Assembly (NCBI GenBank): GCA_036172665.1
Contig: JAYKNF010000016.1
Coordinates: 186,001 to 250,000, forward strand
Direction of reading: 5' to 3'
DNA length: 64,000 nt
Origin: Prosopocoilus inquinatus
Lineage: Eukaryota; Arthropoda; Insecta; Coleoptera; Lucanidae
Made by a program: the position numbers and the translations under genes. Below the pieces are notes generated by a model that worked only from the letters and a program-made list of their open reading frames with translations, searched no databases and was not told the origin of the DNA. The number at the start of each line of letters is the position of its first letter. Within the stretch, counting starts at the first letter, position 1. This document shows positions 53,021-63,506 of this stretch, piece by piece.

Positions 53021-54025
53021 TTCGCTTACGATTTGGCCAATTTTCTCGTAAATCCCTTTCTAGATTTTAAAAAATTGTATTTGTGGTGTTCGCTCTCAAT
53101 ATGTAATGTAAATAATTTATTCGTTTTTAATTTTTTTGTATATTGTAGTGCTATTATCTTAGTTTGTCATACAATAACTTTTAGTAATTCAAATAATTTT
53201 AGTCCGCACTTGTTTGAAATTCAATTATTTAAATTTTAATGTATTATTCATGAAATTCTTCTTAGAAAATGCGCTTAGAAATTTAGCTCCTGAATGCCGG
53301 GTTTTACCACTTATCTTCCGTTCTTTCTGACACGGCATTTAGAGTCGTTAAGGATTGGCACCCGCGGTGCAGTACGTGCCGTTTAATGTGCAATTTACTC
53401 TTTGGATTTTGGATTTCTAACTACACAAAATTTCCCAATTTATGATTTCCTAGTAACGTTCTACTTCAATGTCAACCAATAACAATTTACCAGAAGGAAA
53501 TGCAAGACCTTCTGATTGGTTCAACCCTTCCCGTAAGGCGCGAAGAATAATTTTCTTCGAGGAGAAAACGACACCCCAAAGTCAGTACCGATTGATCTTT
53601 CATCTAAACCATTAGATGAGATCAGCGCAGACTCCTCTTTCAATTCAAATCATATTTCAAATTTATTTTTAATTGTAAGAGTTTTGTAAATAGTTGTTGG
53701 AGTTATTAAATAGTTCATAGACTCAGTGTTGGTGTTTCCATTACTACGAGACAGCAGTTGTTCATGCCTATGCACAGCAACCTCAAAACATGTGGGATGT
53801 CGACGATAGGGCTGCGTTGCCTGTACATACAAATTTTCACCAGCAACTGTATTTTCTCAACATTCGCCATAAATTAGCAACATATCAACCTTTTCATCGT
53901 TTGAATTTAACATTGTTTGGAAAAAACACTTTGAAGTTTATATTTTCTTGACTTTTAATGTCAGGAATGTTCAAACTGGATCGTGGAAAATAATAATTTG
54001 TGGAATTTAGTTACTCATGAAAGAT
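53021..54025. other. Intergenic, nothing recognised
   Basis: Small ORFs (53033-53239 plus; 53650-53832 minus) with no known motif. Confidence 0.3.
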
Positions 54026-54142
54026 GTATATAGGGTTGCATTTTAAGTTCATCAGGCTCGTACTCTTATGATACTCACCCTATATATTAAGAAGGAACAT
54101 ACTCCTGTACCGAAAAAGTACATATTTAACATGAAAGTTGCA

Positions 54143-54196
54143 TAGCCGAGTTGGTTGAGCACACTGGCGACATGTTTGGCACTTGGGTTCGGATCC
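54143..54196 (+). promoter_or_regulatory. tRNA-like internal promoter (A and B boxes) in left arm
   Basis: TAGCCGAGTTGG (54143-54154) fits the RNA polymerase III A box and GGTTCGGATCC (54186-54196) fits the B box, 31 bp apart, as in tRNA genes and tRNA-derived SINEs. The intervening sequence does not fold well as a tRNA, so a SINE head is more likely than a tRNA gene. Confidence 0.55.
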
Positions 54197-55708
54197 ATTC
54201 CTGGAGCATGAGTTCTATGTGAATTACGAGTAGATATACTATACCGGTTCTGCGCCACTTCCTTATGGAGAATTAACTTTGTGTCACAAATGTGCATGTA
54301 TGGTTGCCAATCATTACAGGTATGCGAAGAAATAATTGAGGTCATGTTCTCTGATGACAAGCGGAGTGTGGACTTTGGAGATGATATTTTTTTTCTTTTT
54401 TTCTTCTTACGTGAAGAGATGAGGTTTTCTAAGCATCTGTGACCTTGGTGTTCTGGAAATTTTTCATATACAAACGGTAGCACGTCATAAAATGTTTGGT
54501 GTTGTCATAATAGGATGACGTCATATAATATCTGCTATAATTAGATTTTTAGTTAGAGTAAAGTTAGAGAATTATACTGAAACTTGAAAATTTACATTAT
54601 CAACGCTTATCAGTTAAAAAGCATGAAAATGAAAAGATGAATATTATTAAATAGGAATTGGAATTTTATTTTCGTACTTTAAATGCTTCAAATATTATTT
54701 TTGAGACATTTTTGGGTAATTTTATTTGCAAATTGATAACTAATATCAATAATCTCCCTTTAAAAGTTCCTTGGCTGCCTTTGAAATTAATGTGTTTTTG
54801 TTCTTCATTCAGAAATTATGTATAATATTGTCGAGTCAATAAACTGCACATTTAGCAAAAGAATTATATTGGAATATGGCCTGCGTGAGTGTGTGTCGTT
54901 AATGTGTGTCATTAAAACTAGAAACGTTGCTAATTAGCAACGTTTATTTGTTCGTTTCTAATTAATTACAAAATCAGAATTTAAATTTTCGTTCATAACT
55001 GATAACATAATAATTTATATTACTGCAGGATAACTCATCATTCAGTCGTGCACAGACTACAGAGCGCTACGGTTATGCTCGTCTTCGCAAATATGTTTGT
55101 TGTAAAAAAGTTTTAGTTTTTTCTTATGAAAAAAGGGTTTTCTTGGAATTACTTGATTGCATTAGACCGAAAATATACGATTTCTGGGTTGAAAAATAAA
55201 AAAAGTTTTGTGTTCTCTCTCTTTTGCCAAATTATCTTTTACCTATTCTAATTTTCATATGCTAAAAAAAAAATTCAAATTATTAATTAGTCGAGGCGTA
55301 TACTAAATTCAAACTTTTCTAAACTAGACTAAGCTCGAACAGTCAATCATCTTTAATCTCAAAATCATTTGAAACACGGTTTTCGTGCTTTTTTAATTCA
55401 TAAGCGTTGATAATGTAAACTACACATCTTATGACAACATGCTACCGTTTGTATATGAAAAATTTCCAGAACACCAAGGTCACAGATGCTTAGAAAACCT
55501 TATCTCTTCACGTAAGAAGAAAAAAAGAAAAAGAATATCATCTCCAAAGTCCACACTCTGCTTGTCATCAGAGAACACGACCTCAATTATTTCTTCGCAT
55601 ACCATACATGCACATTTGTGACACAAAGTTAATTCTCCATAAGGAAGTGGCGCAGAACCGGTATAGTACATCTACTCATAATTCACATAGAACTCATGCT
55701 CCAGGAAT

Positions 55709-55762
55709 GGATCCGAACCCAAGTGCCAAACGTGTCGCCAGTGTGCTCAACCAACTCGGCTA
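55709..55762 (-). promoter_or_regulatory. tRNA-like internal promoter in right arm
   Basis: Mirror copy of the boxes at 54143-54196 (B box complement 55709-55719, A box complement 55751-55762). Confidence 0.55.
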
Positions 55763-55878
55763 TGCAACTTTCATGTTAAATATGTACTTTTTCGGTGCAG
55801 GAGTTTGTTCCCTCTTAATATATAGGGTGAGTATCATAAGAGTACGAGCCTGATGAACTTAAAATGCAACCCTACATA

Positions 55879-56278
55879 CAATTTTAATGTTAATTCTCCA
55901 TAAGGAAGCGGCACAGAAGCGGGGTGGTGTATCTCCTATATGTTGAATAATGTTTTAATGAATTTATAACGGCTCTCGAACTGGATATTTTGCGTTCCCA
56001 CACTTTGTGAGGGAGTACATCTAGTAAATCGGATTCATTTCTGGAGCACGAATTTTATGTGAAAGACAGAGTACTGTGTTTAATATTGTTTCGAAATCAT
56101 ACCGGCTCCTGCGAATTGGGTTTTCTGTGCTTCCTCAGTTTGTGAGGGGAATGCCAAAAAAGAATACATCTATTTAGTAAATCTTCGCAGCCGCAACAGG
56201 CAACAAATGAATCACCGGCCTAACCCCTTTCCGACTGTGTAAGAAAAAGAAAAGAGAAAATAAAAAAGTACAACGAAC
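55879..56278. other. Diverged scraps of foldback C arm
   Basis: Pieces such as TTAATTCTCCATAAGGAAGC (about 55891) and a later TTCATTTCTGGAGCACGAATTTTATGTGAA resemble the interior of the arm (55630-55700) in the same order. They are too degraded to delimit. Confidence 0.4.
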
Positions 56279-56287
56279 AACATTTTT

Positions 56288-56744
56288 AGAAAAATCTTGT
56301 GCAAATCGTTTTTTATTGCAGTGAAAACCTCGAGCAGCCTCTGTACAGTTGTTTCAGCCCTGTTTGGCGCTTCTTCAGCAGAGGCGTAGCTCGACATTCC
56401 CACTGCAAACAAACACGGCCTGTCCAATTTATTCCCAATTGCGATGTAAGAGTGATGATGATCTTACGATCGCTTTTTGACGGCTTCAATTTGTCTATCC
56501 TACTGCAATGTCAGGTCAAAAATGATTGATTGATGAAACAGCTGTCCAGAGGCTGCTCGAGGTTCTCACTGCAATCAAAAACGATTTGCACAAAATTTTT
56601 CTAAAATCTTTCATTATGCTTTGACAGCAAGCATGGCCGCCTTGCATGGGGGACTTATTAGGAGCAAATCCCGCTTCAATTTGTCTATCCTACTGCAATG
56701 TCAGGTCAAAAAGCGATCGTAAGATGTCGCTATTTTATCTGTTC
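56288..56744. mobile_element. Hammerhead-repeat (retrozyme-like) copy, inverted type
   Basis: Flanked by AACATTTTT (56279-56287 and 56745-56753; similarity extends to 17 of 18 bases). The left part is minus orientation with one hammerhead. Near 56480 the orientation flips to plus, with an internal deletion, and runs through a half hammerhead (from GAAACAGCTGTCC) and the body to the 3-prime end TATTTTATCTGTTC. Confidence 0.82.
56330..56394 (-). ncRNA. Type-I hammerhead ribozyme
   Basis: Core CTGAAGA / GAAA with triplet GTA. The outer helix I is longer here (GCCTCTG with CAGAGGC, 7 bp), plus TCGAG/CTCGA. Helix II has one G-G mismatch (AGCGC against GGGCT). Confidence 0.75.
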
Positions 56745-56802
56745 AACATTTTTAGAGAAATCAATCATATAAAAGTTTCCATTTGTTGAATATTTTCTAT
56801 TA

Positions 56803-57351
56803 AGCCCGTAATAGACGATCATAAATTGCATGAAATTTACATGTAATTTATGGCAAAACCTATTTTTCACCGTGTATAGCGAGCAAAAAGAATTACATGA
56901 ATTTATACATGTAAAATTGAAAACAAAGAGCAAGTTTTATTTCTCAAGGTTTTTGACGTGAAATTTTAGTAAATTCTAGTGACTTTGATTGTTGATGTTG
57001 GCTGTTGACTCAGATGAATGAAGAACGACTTCAGCTAATTTATGTGGGTATATGTTTATAAATAATTTTAGCTTCAAGACAGTTTAATCATTGATAACCA
57101 AGTGCTCTCCGTTTAGATGATACCCTTGATAACATAATCCAACATTCCCAGCTCCTTAAAGAAAATAATTTGAAGTTAGAAGCATTCATGAGTTACCATT
57201 TTCACCAACATTAACATTCTAAATACTAGTTAGCAGAACATCTTTTTATTAATATAATTGAGACGTGCATTGCAAATTACAATTCATGAATATATACACA
57301 CATGTGTATAAGAATTTTTACGTGAAATGATTGGAACATGTATTGCCGGCT
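56803..57351. mobile_element. Harbinger-type MITE, copy 1
   Basis: 549 bp with ends AGCCCGTAATA and TATTGCCGGCT and a 3-bp TSD TTA, matching the TWA target of PIF/Harbinger. About 90 percent similar along its length to 62976-63503. No ORF. Confidence 0.8.
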
Positions 57352-57538
57352 TTATAGCAAACTAACGCAATTTTAAGCTTGAGGTCAAAAGTGACCCCAG
57401 CCGGGCAGTACGTAATTTTAAAGTAGACGGGGGGCGAGGGTTAATAGACAACCCCATTGCCGCCTCAGCGAACATCCCGAGAAGCCGTCAAGAAGACCGT
57501 CGATCAACTCGACACCAATCGAGTGATTTCTTTTCTTC
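57352..57538. other. G+C-richer spacer, unassigned
   Basis: Contains AGACGGGGGGCGAGGG and CGAGAAGCCGTCAAGAAGACCGTCG. No feature recognised. Confidence 0.3.
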
Positions 57539-57671
57539 TTTCATTAAGCTTTGACAGCAAGCATGGCCGCCTTGCATGGGGGACTCATTAGGAGCAAATC
57601 CCGCTTCAATTTGTCTATCCTACTGCAATGTTAGGTCAAAAAGCGATAGTAAGATGTCGCTATTTTATATG
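57539..57671 (+). mobile_element. Hammerhead-repeat fragment without ribozyme
   Basis: TTTCATTAAGCTTTGACAGCAAGC... through GATGTCGCTATTTTATATGTT, the body and 3-prime end of the repeat in plus orientation. It starts where other copies show the boundary after TTTTTCTAAAA. Confidence 0.8.
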
Positions 57672-58619
57672 TTTATAACTTTCTAATTTTAAATGGAAAC
57701 CGCAGTTGGCTATGACGCAAATAAATAGCTTGTTTAATGAGGTTTTCAAAAATATAAAGTTTGATATAATAATTTTTTTGAATAACAAGGATACCTCCTT
57801 TCATTACTTTGTAGTACCTATCAAGCTATCTATGACACTAGAAACAAAAGAGAATTCAGTTGTTTTCCTCAAAAATCCATTCTTAGAATAAATAATACAG
57901 GTAATTAAATTAAAAAAAATAAATAACTGGAAATGCATAATGCTATTAGAGAACTCGTAAAACTACGAGTAATATAAATATGGATTAACTATCAATGCAG
58001 TTTTGAAACTTTTTCTACAGCTGAAATCTCAGAAAATTTTATTCTTTATAATTTTAACATATTAGTAATTTCCATTTCATGTTTCACTTATTTTGGCTCT
58101 GCATTATCAGTGATAAAAACAAGTTAACGCTTCCACAAAAGTGTACCTGGTTCAGTGTTAACCATAACACCACACCCACACAGTGGGGGATGTTTCCTGG
58201 CGATATGATGTTGAAAAGATTCGAAAATTTAACATGAAACAAAAAATTTTCAAAGTTCAAGAATGTGTGAATGTAAGTGTTAAATGACTACATGCAGAAA
58301 AAGTAAGACGAGAATTAAGATTTTAAAATATGACAAAAATTATTATAAAGATTAAAATTTTCGGAGAAATCGGAAATGAAGTAGTTTGAAGTGTCAATAA
58401 ACGTAACTCTAAATTACACTTTTTATCAGTAGCTATCTTCTTGTGTGAATATCTTTAGAAGGCAAAAGACATATTTTTGAAATAACACGTCCTAAGTAGC
58501 CGTTCATCAACTTGAATGTTAACAAACAACATTTTTCAGGGTGTGTGGAAGTAATTCATCCTAACTTGAGAGGAAGACTGGTTTCATCAGTGACAGGCAT
58601 TAAGTATTAAGTCACCATA
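57672..58619. other. Intergenic, nothing recognised
   Basis: A+T-rich. The 61-codon ORF at 57706-57891 has no known motif. Confidence 0.3.
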
Positions 58620-59380
58620 TTTAATCTTGAATTTTCCATTTCTTTCCATTCTCAAGTTGAGGTAATCCCTCTGCCAGCTCTTCCAGAACTGTAATAGAGT
58701 TGTAGTTGATCTATCCCAAAATAAATGCGTTGGGGTGAGAGCTTCTGTTTTCGACGGATCACAGGATACATGAAAAAGGGTCGAGAGTTTAGGATCGCTT
58801 CAATCTGAATATGTATTATTTGAAATATCGGATCAGGGTTCATTGATAGGAAAAAGTTTTCTAGCTCGACAAATTCTGAATTTGCATCAATCAAATTCGT
58901 CCCGTTATTGGAAAATACTATTTCTAGATTAACAACAGCCTTTGTTGCGAAACGCATAAAGATTTACTTATGGTACAACATTTACTAGTTTTCACCTGCG
59001 ACTCTTTTTATTGAAATGTACATCGATCCAGCATAATCTACTCCCGTGAGAAAAAATGGGTGTTATGGCGTGATACGAGAAGATTTTACTTTAAAACGAA
59101 AACATTTTATGCATTAATGGTAGATTTCTTTGGCTAGATTTTTTTCCAAAACGGACCAATATTTTTGTAGTAGGAATCCTGCATAAAACTAAATATGATA
59201 AAGAATATTAGGTATCTTTCTTTCGACAGAATTTCAAGTTCTGAACCATTCAAATCCGTAAAATCCGTAAATTCCTTTAAGTTTAGAGATTTATTGTTGT
59301 AGTTAATTCTTTCGATAACTTTTTTAGAACTATACGAGCTTTTTCTGCATCGTTTTGAGGTGAGATCGCATATTTTAATT
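58620..59380 (-). pseudogene. BEL-Pao integrase remnant
   Basis: On the minus strand: FLTGVDYAGSMYI near 59020-59055, then in the 58957-58652 frame SNNGTNLIDANSEF (from SDNGTNF), IEAILNSRPF and KLSPQRIYFGID (from LTPAHFLIG). This is the integrase core and C-terminal part of a BEL element, much older than the two full-length BEL elements here. The glutamate region is deleted. Confidence 0.75.
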
Positions 59381-59699
59381 TATGAATTACAGTTCTCATT
59401 TATCCATAAAAATAAATTTACCGTAGGGACACATTTCTATCAGAAATAGTTAATTGTCATTTTGAATTTGACGTTTAGTACAATATATCAATTAATATCA
59501 AATTAATTCTAGTTTTATTTTGAAGTTTTATTCATTGCCTGTTTAAGGTCCACAAAAACTGTTGCTAAATATTTGCTAATTTTGAATATATTTGAAAATT
59601 TGTAGAATGCCTCCGAGAGGCGAAAAAATAGGTGCCGTAATTGAATTTACTTTGCAACAGATGAATGTTCCTACGTTGGCAGATGATGTCTTAATTAAA

Positions 59700-60030
59700 C
59701 TGAAAAAGACTGTACACTGATAAAAATCTGGAGTTAATTCTAACACTTTTGGACGCCAAGGAACACTTTTTTGGTGTCCCTCGCGTCCATCCGTTTCTGG
59801 AGAAAAAAAAAAAACAAACGGAGTTAGCATGTTTACCATGTAAAAGTAGGAGTAGAGCTTTTCGTTGTTGGTGTAAACACTCACTTTTAGACACAATTTA
59901 GTCGGAAAAAGGCAACAATAACGCCAAATTAGATAAGAATTTTTTACTTTTCAGGCAAAACTTTGTCCATATTTAACACCAATTAGGCAGATTACAATAG
60001 ATCCCAAAAATTTTTATGTGTGTACGAAGT
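59700..60030. mobile_element. Possible MITE within the Transib gene
   Basis: Interrupts Transib coding similarity. The left end TGTACACTGATAAAAATCT and right end reading inward (GTACACACATAAAAATTT on the minus strand) look like an imperfect inverted repeat. No clear TSD. Confidence 0.35.
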
Positions 60031-61265
60031 TTATGTGAGAGGTTTCAACAAAAATGGTTGAAAGCAGGAAGATACAAAAACCAATTTTTAATCTCAAATT
60101 CGGCATGGTTGGAAGGACAGAAAAAGCTTTTGAAGCTTGCGGGTCCAGGACCCAGAAAAATAAAATAAAATATCTTGTGGACTCAACGAGTTCTACTCAA
60201 CTTTTCAAGGCCGTTGAAATGAAATTACGAAAAGAGGGAAAGCGAAAAACTGCGTCCGTTGTTAACGAGCTCACTGCTGCGTCTCCAAAAGAGGTACCGA
60301 AGTAAAAACGGCTCGTAAGTCATTTAACGAAGAACTAAGGAAATTGTCTCCAAATTAAGCATTGGTAATAATAGTTGATGCTAGTCTTTCTACCCATTAG
60401 TATAACCTGATACGCAGCCAAGCAAAAAGCTTAAACCGCTCTTTTTATTCACCGTATTATAAAGTAAAAGCCGCCAAACAGTTATGTTATCCTTCTGAAA
60501 TTAACGCAACAGAAACGTTTGCCGAAATCAAGCTTCAGTCCATTATTGATCATACTGTAATGCGTTCATGTGAGGTGCAAAAAGAAGTTCTTAGAACTGT
60601 TTCTTCATTAGAGAAAGTAGATTTGACGATAATTATTAAGTGGGGCTGCGATGGGGCTGGCCAAAATACATATAAACAAAAATTTTCAGAAGAAGGAAGT
60701 ACAGATGAAAATATGTTCAGTATTTCTATGATTCCTTTACAGCTTTTCATTGGGATCGAAAGAGCAATGCTATTATCTGGCAACCCTTCGTCTTCTTCCA
60801 CCGGATACTGTCGGCCCATTAAATTTCTTTTCACAAAAGAAACTACAGAAGTAATCAAGACAGAAATTAAACGAGTTGAGGACCAAATAGCCGCACTAAC
60901 ACCTACAAAAATTTTTATGGATAATTCTAATTTTTTGTAAAAACCAAAATGATTTTATGTTTGATAGATGGGAAAGTGTGCAACACCATTGCATCATGTG
61001 CATCAACGCAGACTTGTTATTTATGTGGAGCTAAGCCTCGAGACATGAATGAACCAAAAAGAATAGTTGAAAAATCAGTTGAAAAGGAATTTCTGTCCTT
61101 TGGATTGTCATCTCTTCACTCATGGATCCGTCTGAATTTCTATTGCATCGTATAAACTAGATATAACAACTTGGCAAACTCGTGGAGAGGCAAACAAAAA
61201 CAAAGTAGCTGAAAAGAAAAAACAAGTGCAAAAAGCAAGCAGGAAATACAAATGATGGAAATATT

Positions 61266-61465
61266 AAGTACAAAGTTTTTTTAATCTCAAACCGGACAGA
61301 AAAATGAAGGGAAACACACTCAACGTTTCGCTATAGATTTATAGCTTCGTCAGGAGCTATAAATCTATAGCGAAACGTTGAGTGTGTTTCCCTTCATTTT
61401 TCTGTCCGGTTTGAGATTAAAAAAAACTTTGTACTTAATATTTTCATCGGACAAGAACAAACTTC
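61266..61465. mobile_element. PLE-derived palindrome with hammerhead core
   Basis: 200 bp flanked by a perfect 15-bp duplication AATGATGGAAATATT (61251-61265, 61466-61480). The two arms are nearly perfect reverse complements (about 90 bp each, turning near 61354) and consist of the PLE terminal repeat, ending CATCGGACAAGAACAAACTTCA on the right as does the PLE at 50154. Removing it and one TSD restores continuity of Transib similarity across the junction. Confidence 0.88.
61312..61359 (-). ncRNA. Hammerhead-like core in PLE palindrome
   Basis: Minus strand: CTGACGA (61347-61353), extra A, helix II GCTATA/TATAGC, GAAAC, then GTTGAGTG, allowing an A-U, C-G two-pair helix III with triplet GTT. 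Helix I is only about 3 bp (CTC/GAG) because of the palindrome junction. The right arm lacks CTGACGA. Confidence 0.5.
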
Positions 61466-62029
61466 AATGATGGAAATATTGCTCGAACATTTTTTAAGAA
61501 TGCACAAAAGTTTGCAGAGATAACTGAGCCCAATTTAGAACTTATCAAACGTTTTCGAGTAATTTTGGAATGTTTAAATTGTGGTTATCATTTAAATTTG
61601 AACAAGTTTGAAGAATGTGCAATACATACAAGAGAGATATATAAGATTATATCCTTGGTATCCCATGCCTGTAACTGTACACAAGATATTATTTCATGGA
61701 AAAGATATTGCAGCCGCATGTATTCTCTCAATAGGACAGCTTTCTGAAGAAGCCCAAAAAGCCCGAAACAAACATTACAGACAGTACAGAGAATTATACA
61801 CTAGAAAAACCTCTAGGCTGGATACCAATATAGATTTATTGCATAGACTTCTAATTACTTCTGCTCCACTAATTACAAGTTTATGTGCCTCTCCAAAAAC
61901 AAAGCGAGGTGAAATTATGCCAGAAGTTTTAGAAATGTTGGCAGATCCTTCAGATCATTTAAGTTTTCAAAGCTCTGAGGATTATTTAGCAAACTCTGAT
62001 GATTCTGATGTTCTTAAAGTTTTAGCTTT

Positions 62030-62520
62030 AATTTTTATATTTTTCATATCAATTTTTTTATCAGAATCATCAGAATTTGTTGCTGTAATGTTTCTGATTC
62101 TAATTAAAAATTATTTGTCCATGTTCTTAAAGTTCTAGCTACGAAACAAATTATTTTTTAATCAGAATTAGAATCATCAGAGTTTGCTACTCTGTTTCTA
62201 ATTAGTAATTTTCTGTCATTGTTCTTAAACTTTTTGCTTTGAATTAAAAAAAAATAATTTTTTTATCAGAGTTTGTTCTTGAAGTTCTTGCTTTGAATTA
62301 AAAAAATATTTTTTTTTATCAGAGTTTGCTACTCTGATGATTCTGTTTTTAATTAATAATTTTCTGTCAGTGTTGTTAAAATTCTTCCCTTGAATTAAAA
62401 AATGAATTTTTTTATCAGAGATTGCTACTGTGATGATTTTGTTTCTAATTAAAAATTTTCTGTCAATGTTCTTAAAGTTCTAGCTTTGAATTAAAAAAAT
62501 AATATCATCATTTATCACAA
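62030..62520. repeat. A+T-rich imperfect tandem repeat
   Basis: Three to five degenerate units of about 90-120 bp, each with CTTTGAATTAAAAAA, TTTTTTATCAGAGTTTGCTACT, GATGATTCTGTTTCTAATTA and TTTTCTGTCA.TGTTCTTAAA. It begins at the 3-prime end of the Transib remnant and extends the 61608-62138 frame artificially. Confidence 0.7.
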
Positions 62521-62972
62521 TAATATTTATTTTGTAACTCATTTTATTATCAGGATAAATAACTAATAAGAAACTGTTCAGACACGTGCAGGCATCAATT
62601 ATTAAATTATTCAAATAAAAATTTAAAAAATATTAAGTAATTACAAAAATACATCAAACATGATCACTGTTTAGTGTTTTATTGCCAATGACCCTTAAAA
62701 CCATATTCTTCTTCTCCTTTAAATTTTATTCATTAAATTAATTCCAGCTACACACAAAAATTACACACTGTGCGCCGGCCAGAATCCAATAAAACCCATC
62801 ATTAATGTATCAATTATATTAACTAAAACAGTCGTTAGTTATACACTGTTTTCCAAAAGTAATGGATAAATTCTATAAAATGGTTACGAAAACGGTTTAA
62901 TAGAAATACACAGACAGGTTGATTTTTATTTCTAAAACTACATTTGAAAATTTAATTCTCAGCCTCAACCCC
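62521..62972. other. Intergenic, nothing recognised
   Basis: A+T-rich, no ORF or repeat recognised. Confidence 0.35.
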
Positions 62973-62975
62973 TAA

Positions 62976-63503
62976 AGCCCGCAATAGACGATCATAAATT
63001 GCATGGAATTTACATGTAATTTATGACAAAACCCTATTTTTCAACGTGTATAGCGAGCAAAAAGAATTACATGAATTTATACATGTAAAATTGACAACAA
63101 AGAGCAAGTTCTATTTCTCAAGGTTTCTGACGTGAAATTTTAGTAAATTCTAGTGACTTTGATTATTGCTGTTGGGTTGTTGACTCAGATGAATGAAGAA
63201 CGACTTCAGCTAGTTTATGTGCGTATATGTTTATAAATAATTTTTGCTTGAAGATAGTTTAATCATTGATAACCAAGTGCTCTCCGTTTGGATGATACCC
63301 TTGATAACATAATCCAACATTCCCAGCTATTCAAAGAAAATATCTTGAAGTTAGAAGCATTCATGAGTTACCATTTTAACCAACATTAACATTCTAAATT
63401 ACTATTTAGTGCAACATCTTTTATTAATATAATTGAAACGTGTATTGCGAATTACAATTCATGAATTTATACACACAAATTATTGGAACATATATTGCCG
63501 GCT
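62976..63503. mobile_element. Harbinger-type MITE, copy 2
   Basis: 528 bp, ends AGCCCGCAATA and TATTGCCGGCT, 3-bp TSD TAA (62973-62975, 63504-63506). Same orientation as copy 1 at 56803. Confidence 0.8.
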
Positions 63504-63506
63504 TAA

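Larger units (their letters stand above)
54026..55878. mobile_element. Foldback element C with mirrored arms of about 450 bp
   Basis: The left arm (54026-54500) and right arm (55420-55878) are close reverse complements. Each encodes, outward, the same 140-aa-type peptide (MLPFVYEKFPEHQGHRCLENL), 54483-54052 minus and 55439-55853 plus, the right one with a small internal deletion. Termini GTATATAGGGTTGCATTTTAAG and CTTAAAATGCAACCCTACATAC. The loop (54501-55419) is A+T-rich with no transposase. The mirrored peptide is probably a chance frame preserved by arm similarity. Confidence 0.78.
59607..62010 (+). pseudogene. Transib (RAG1-like) transposase, decayed
   Basis: Possible N-terminus MPPRGEKIGAVIEF at 59607. 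After an insert (59700-60030) come RTEKAFEACGSRTQKNKIK (60054-60305), EALVIIVDASLSTHQYN, and LQSIIDHT. 60560-60940 has WGCDGAGQNTYKQKF (first catalytic Asp), MIPLQLF and CRPIKFLFTKET. 60949-61155 has MILCLIDGKVCNT (second Asp) and QTCYLCGAKPRDMN, a C..C zinc pair, then FGLSSLHSWIR. After the PLE palindrome come ELIKRFRVIL, YPWYPMPVTVHKILFHG, LSEEAQKARNKHYRQYRE and TNIDLLHRLLITS. These match Transib transposases, the relatives of RAG1. Stops and shifts occur near 60303, 60353, 60938 and 61155. No TIRs were recognised. Confidence 0.78.

Noticed and set aside
54134..54206. Functional tRNA gene
   Set aside because: A and B boxes match but acceptor and D stems do not pair; duplicated in inverted arms, so more likely a SINE-like relic.
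54052..55853. Mirrored 140-aa ORFs as a duplicated gene
   Set aside because: They occupy the mirrored arms of a foldback, contain low-complexity Lys/Arg runs, and the right one is broken by an indel.
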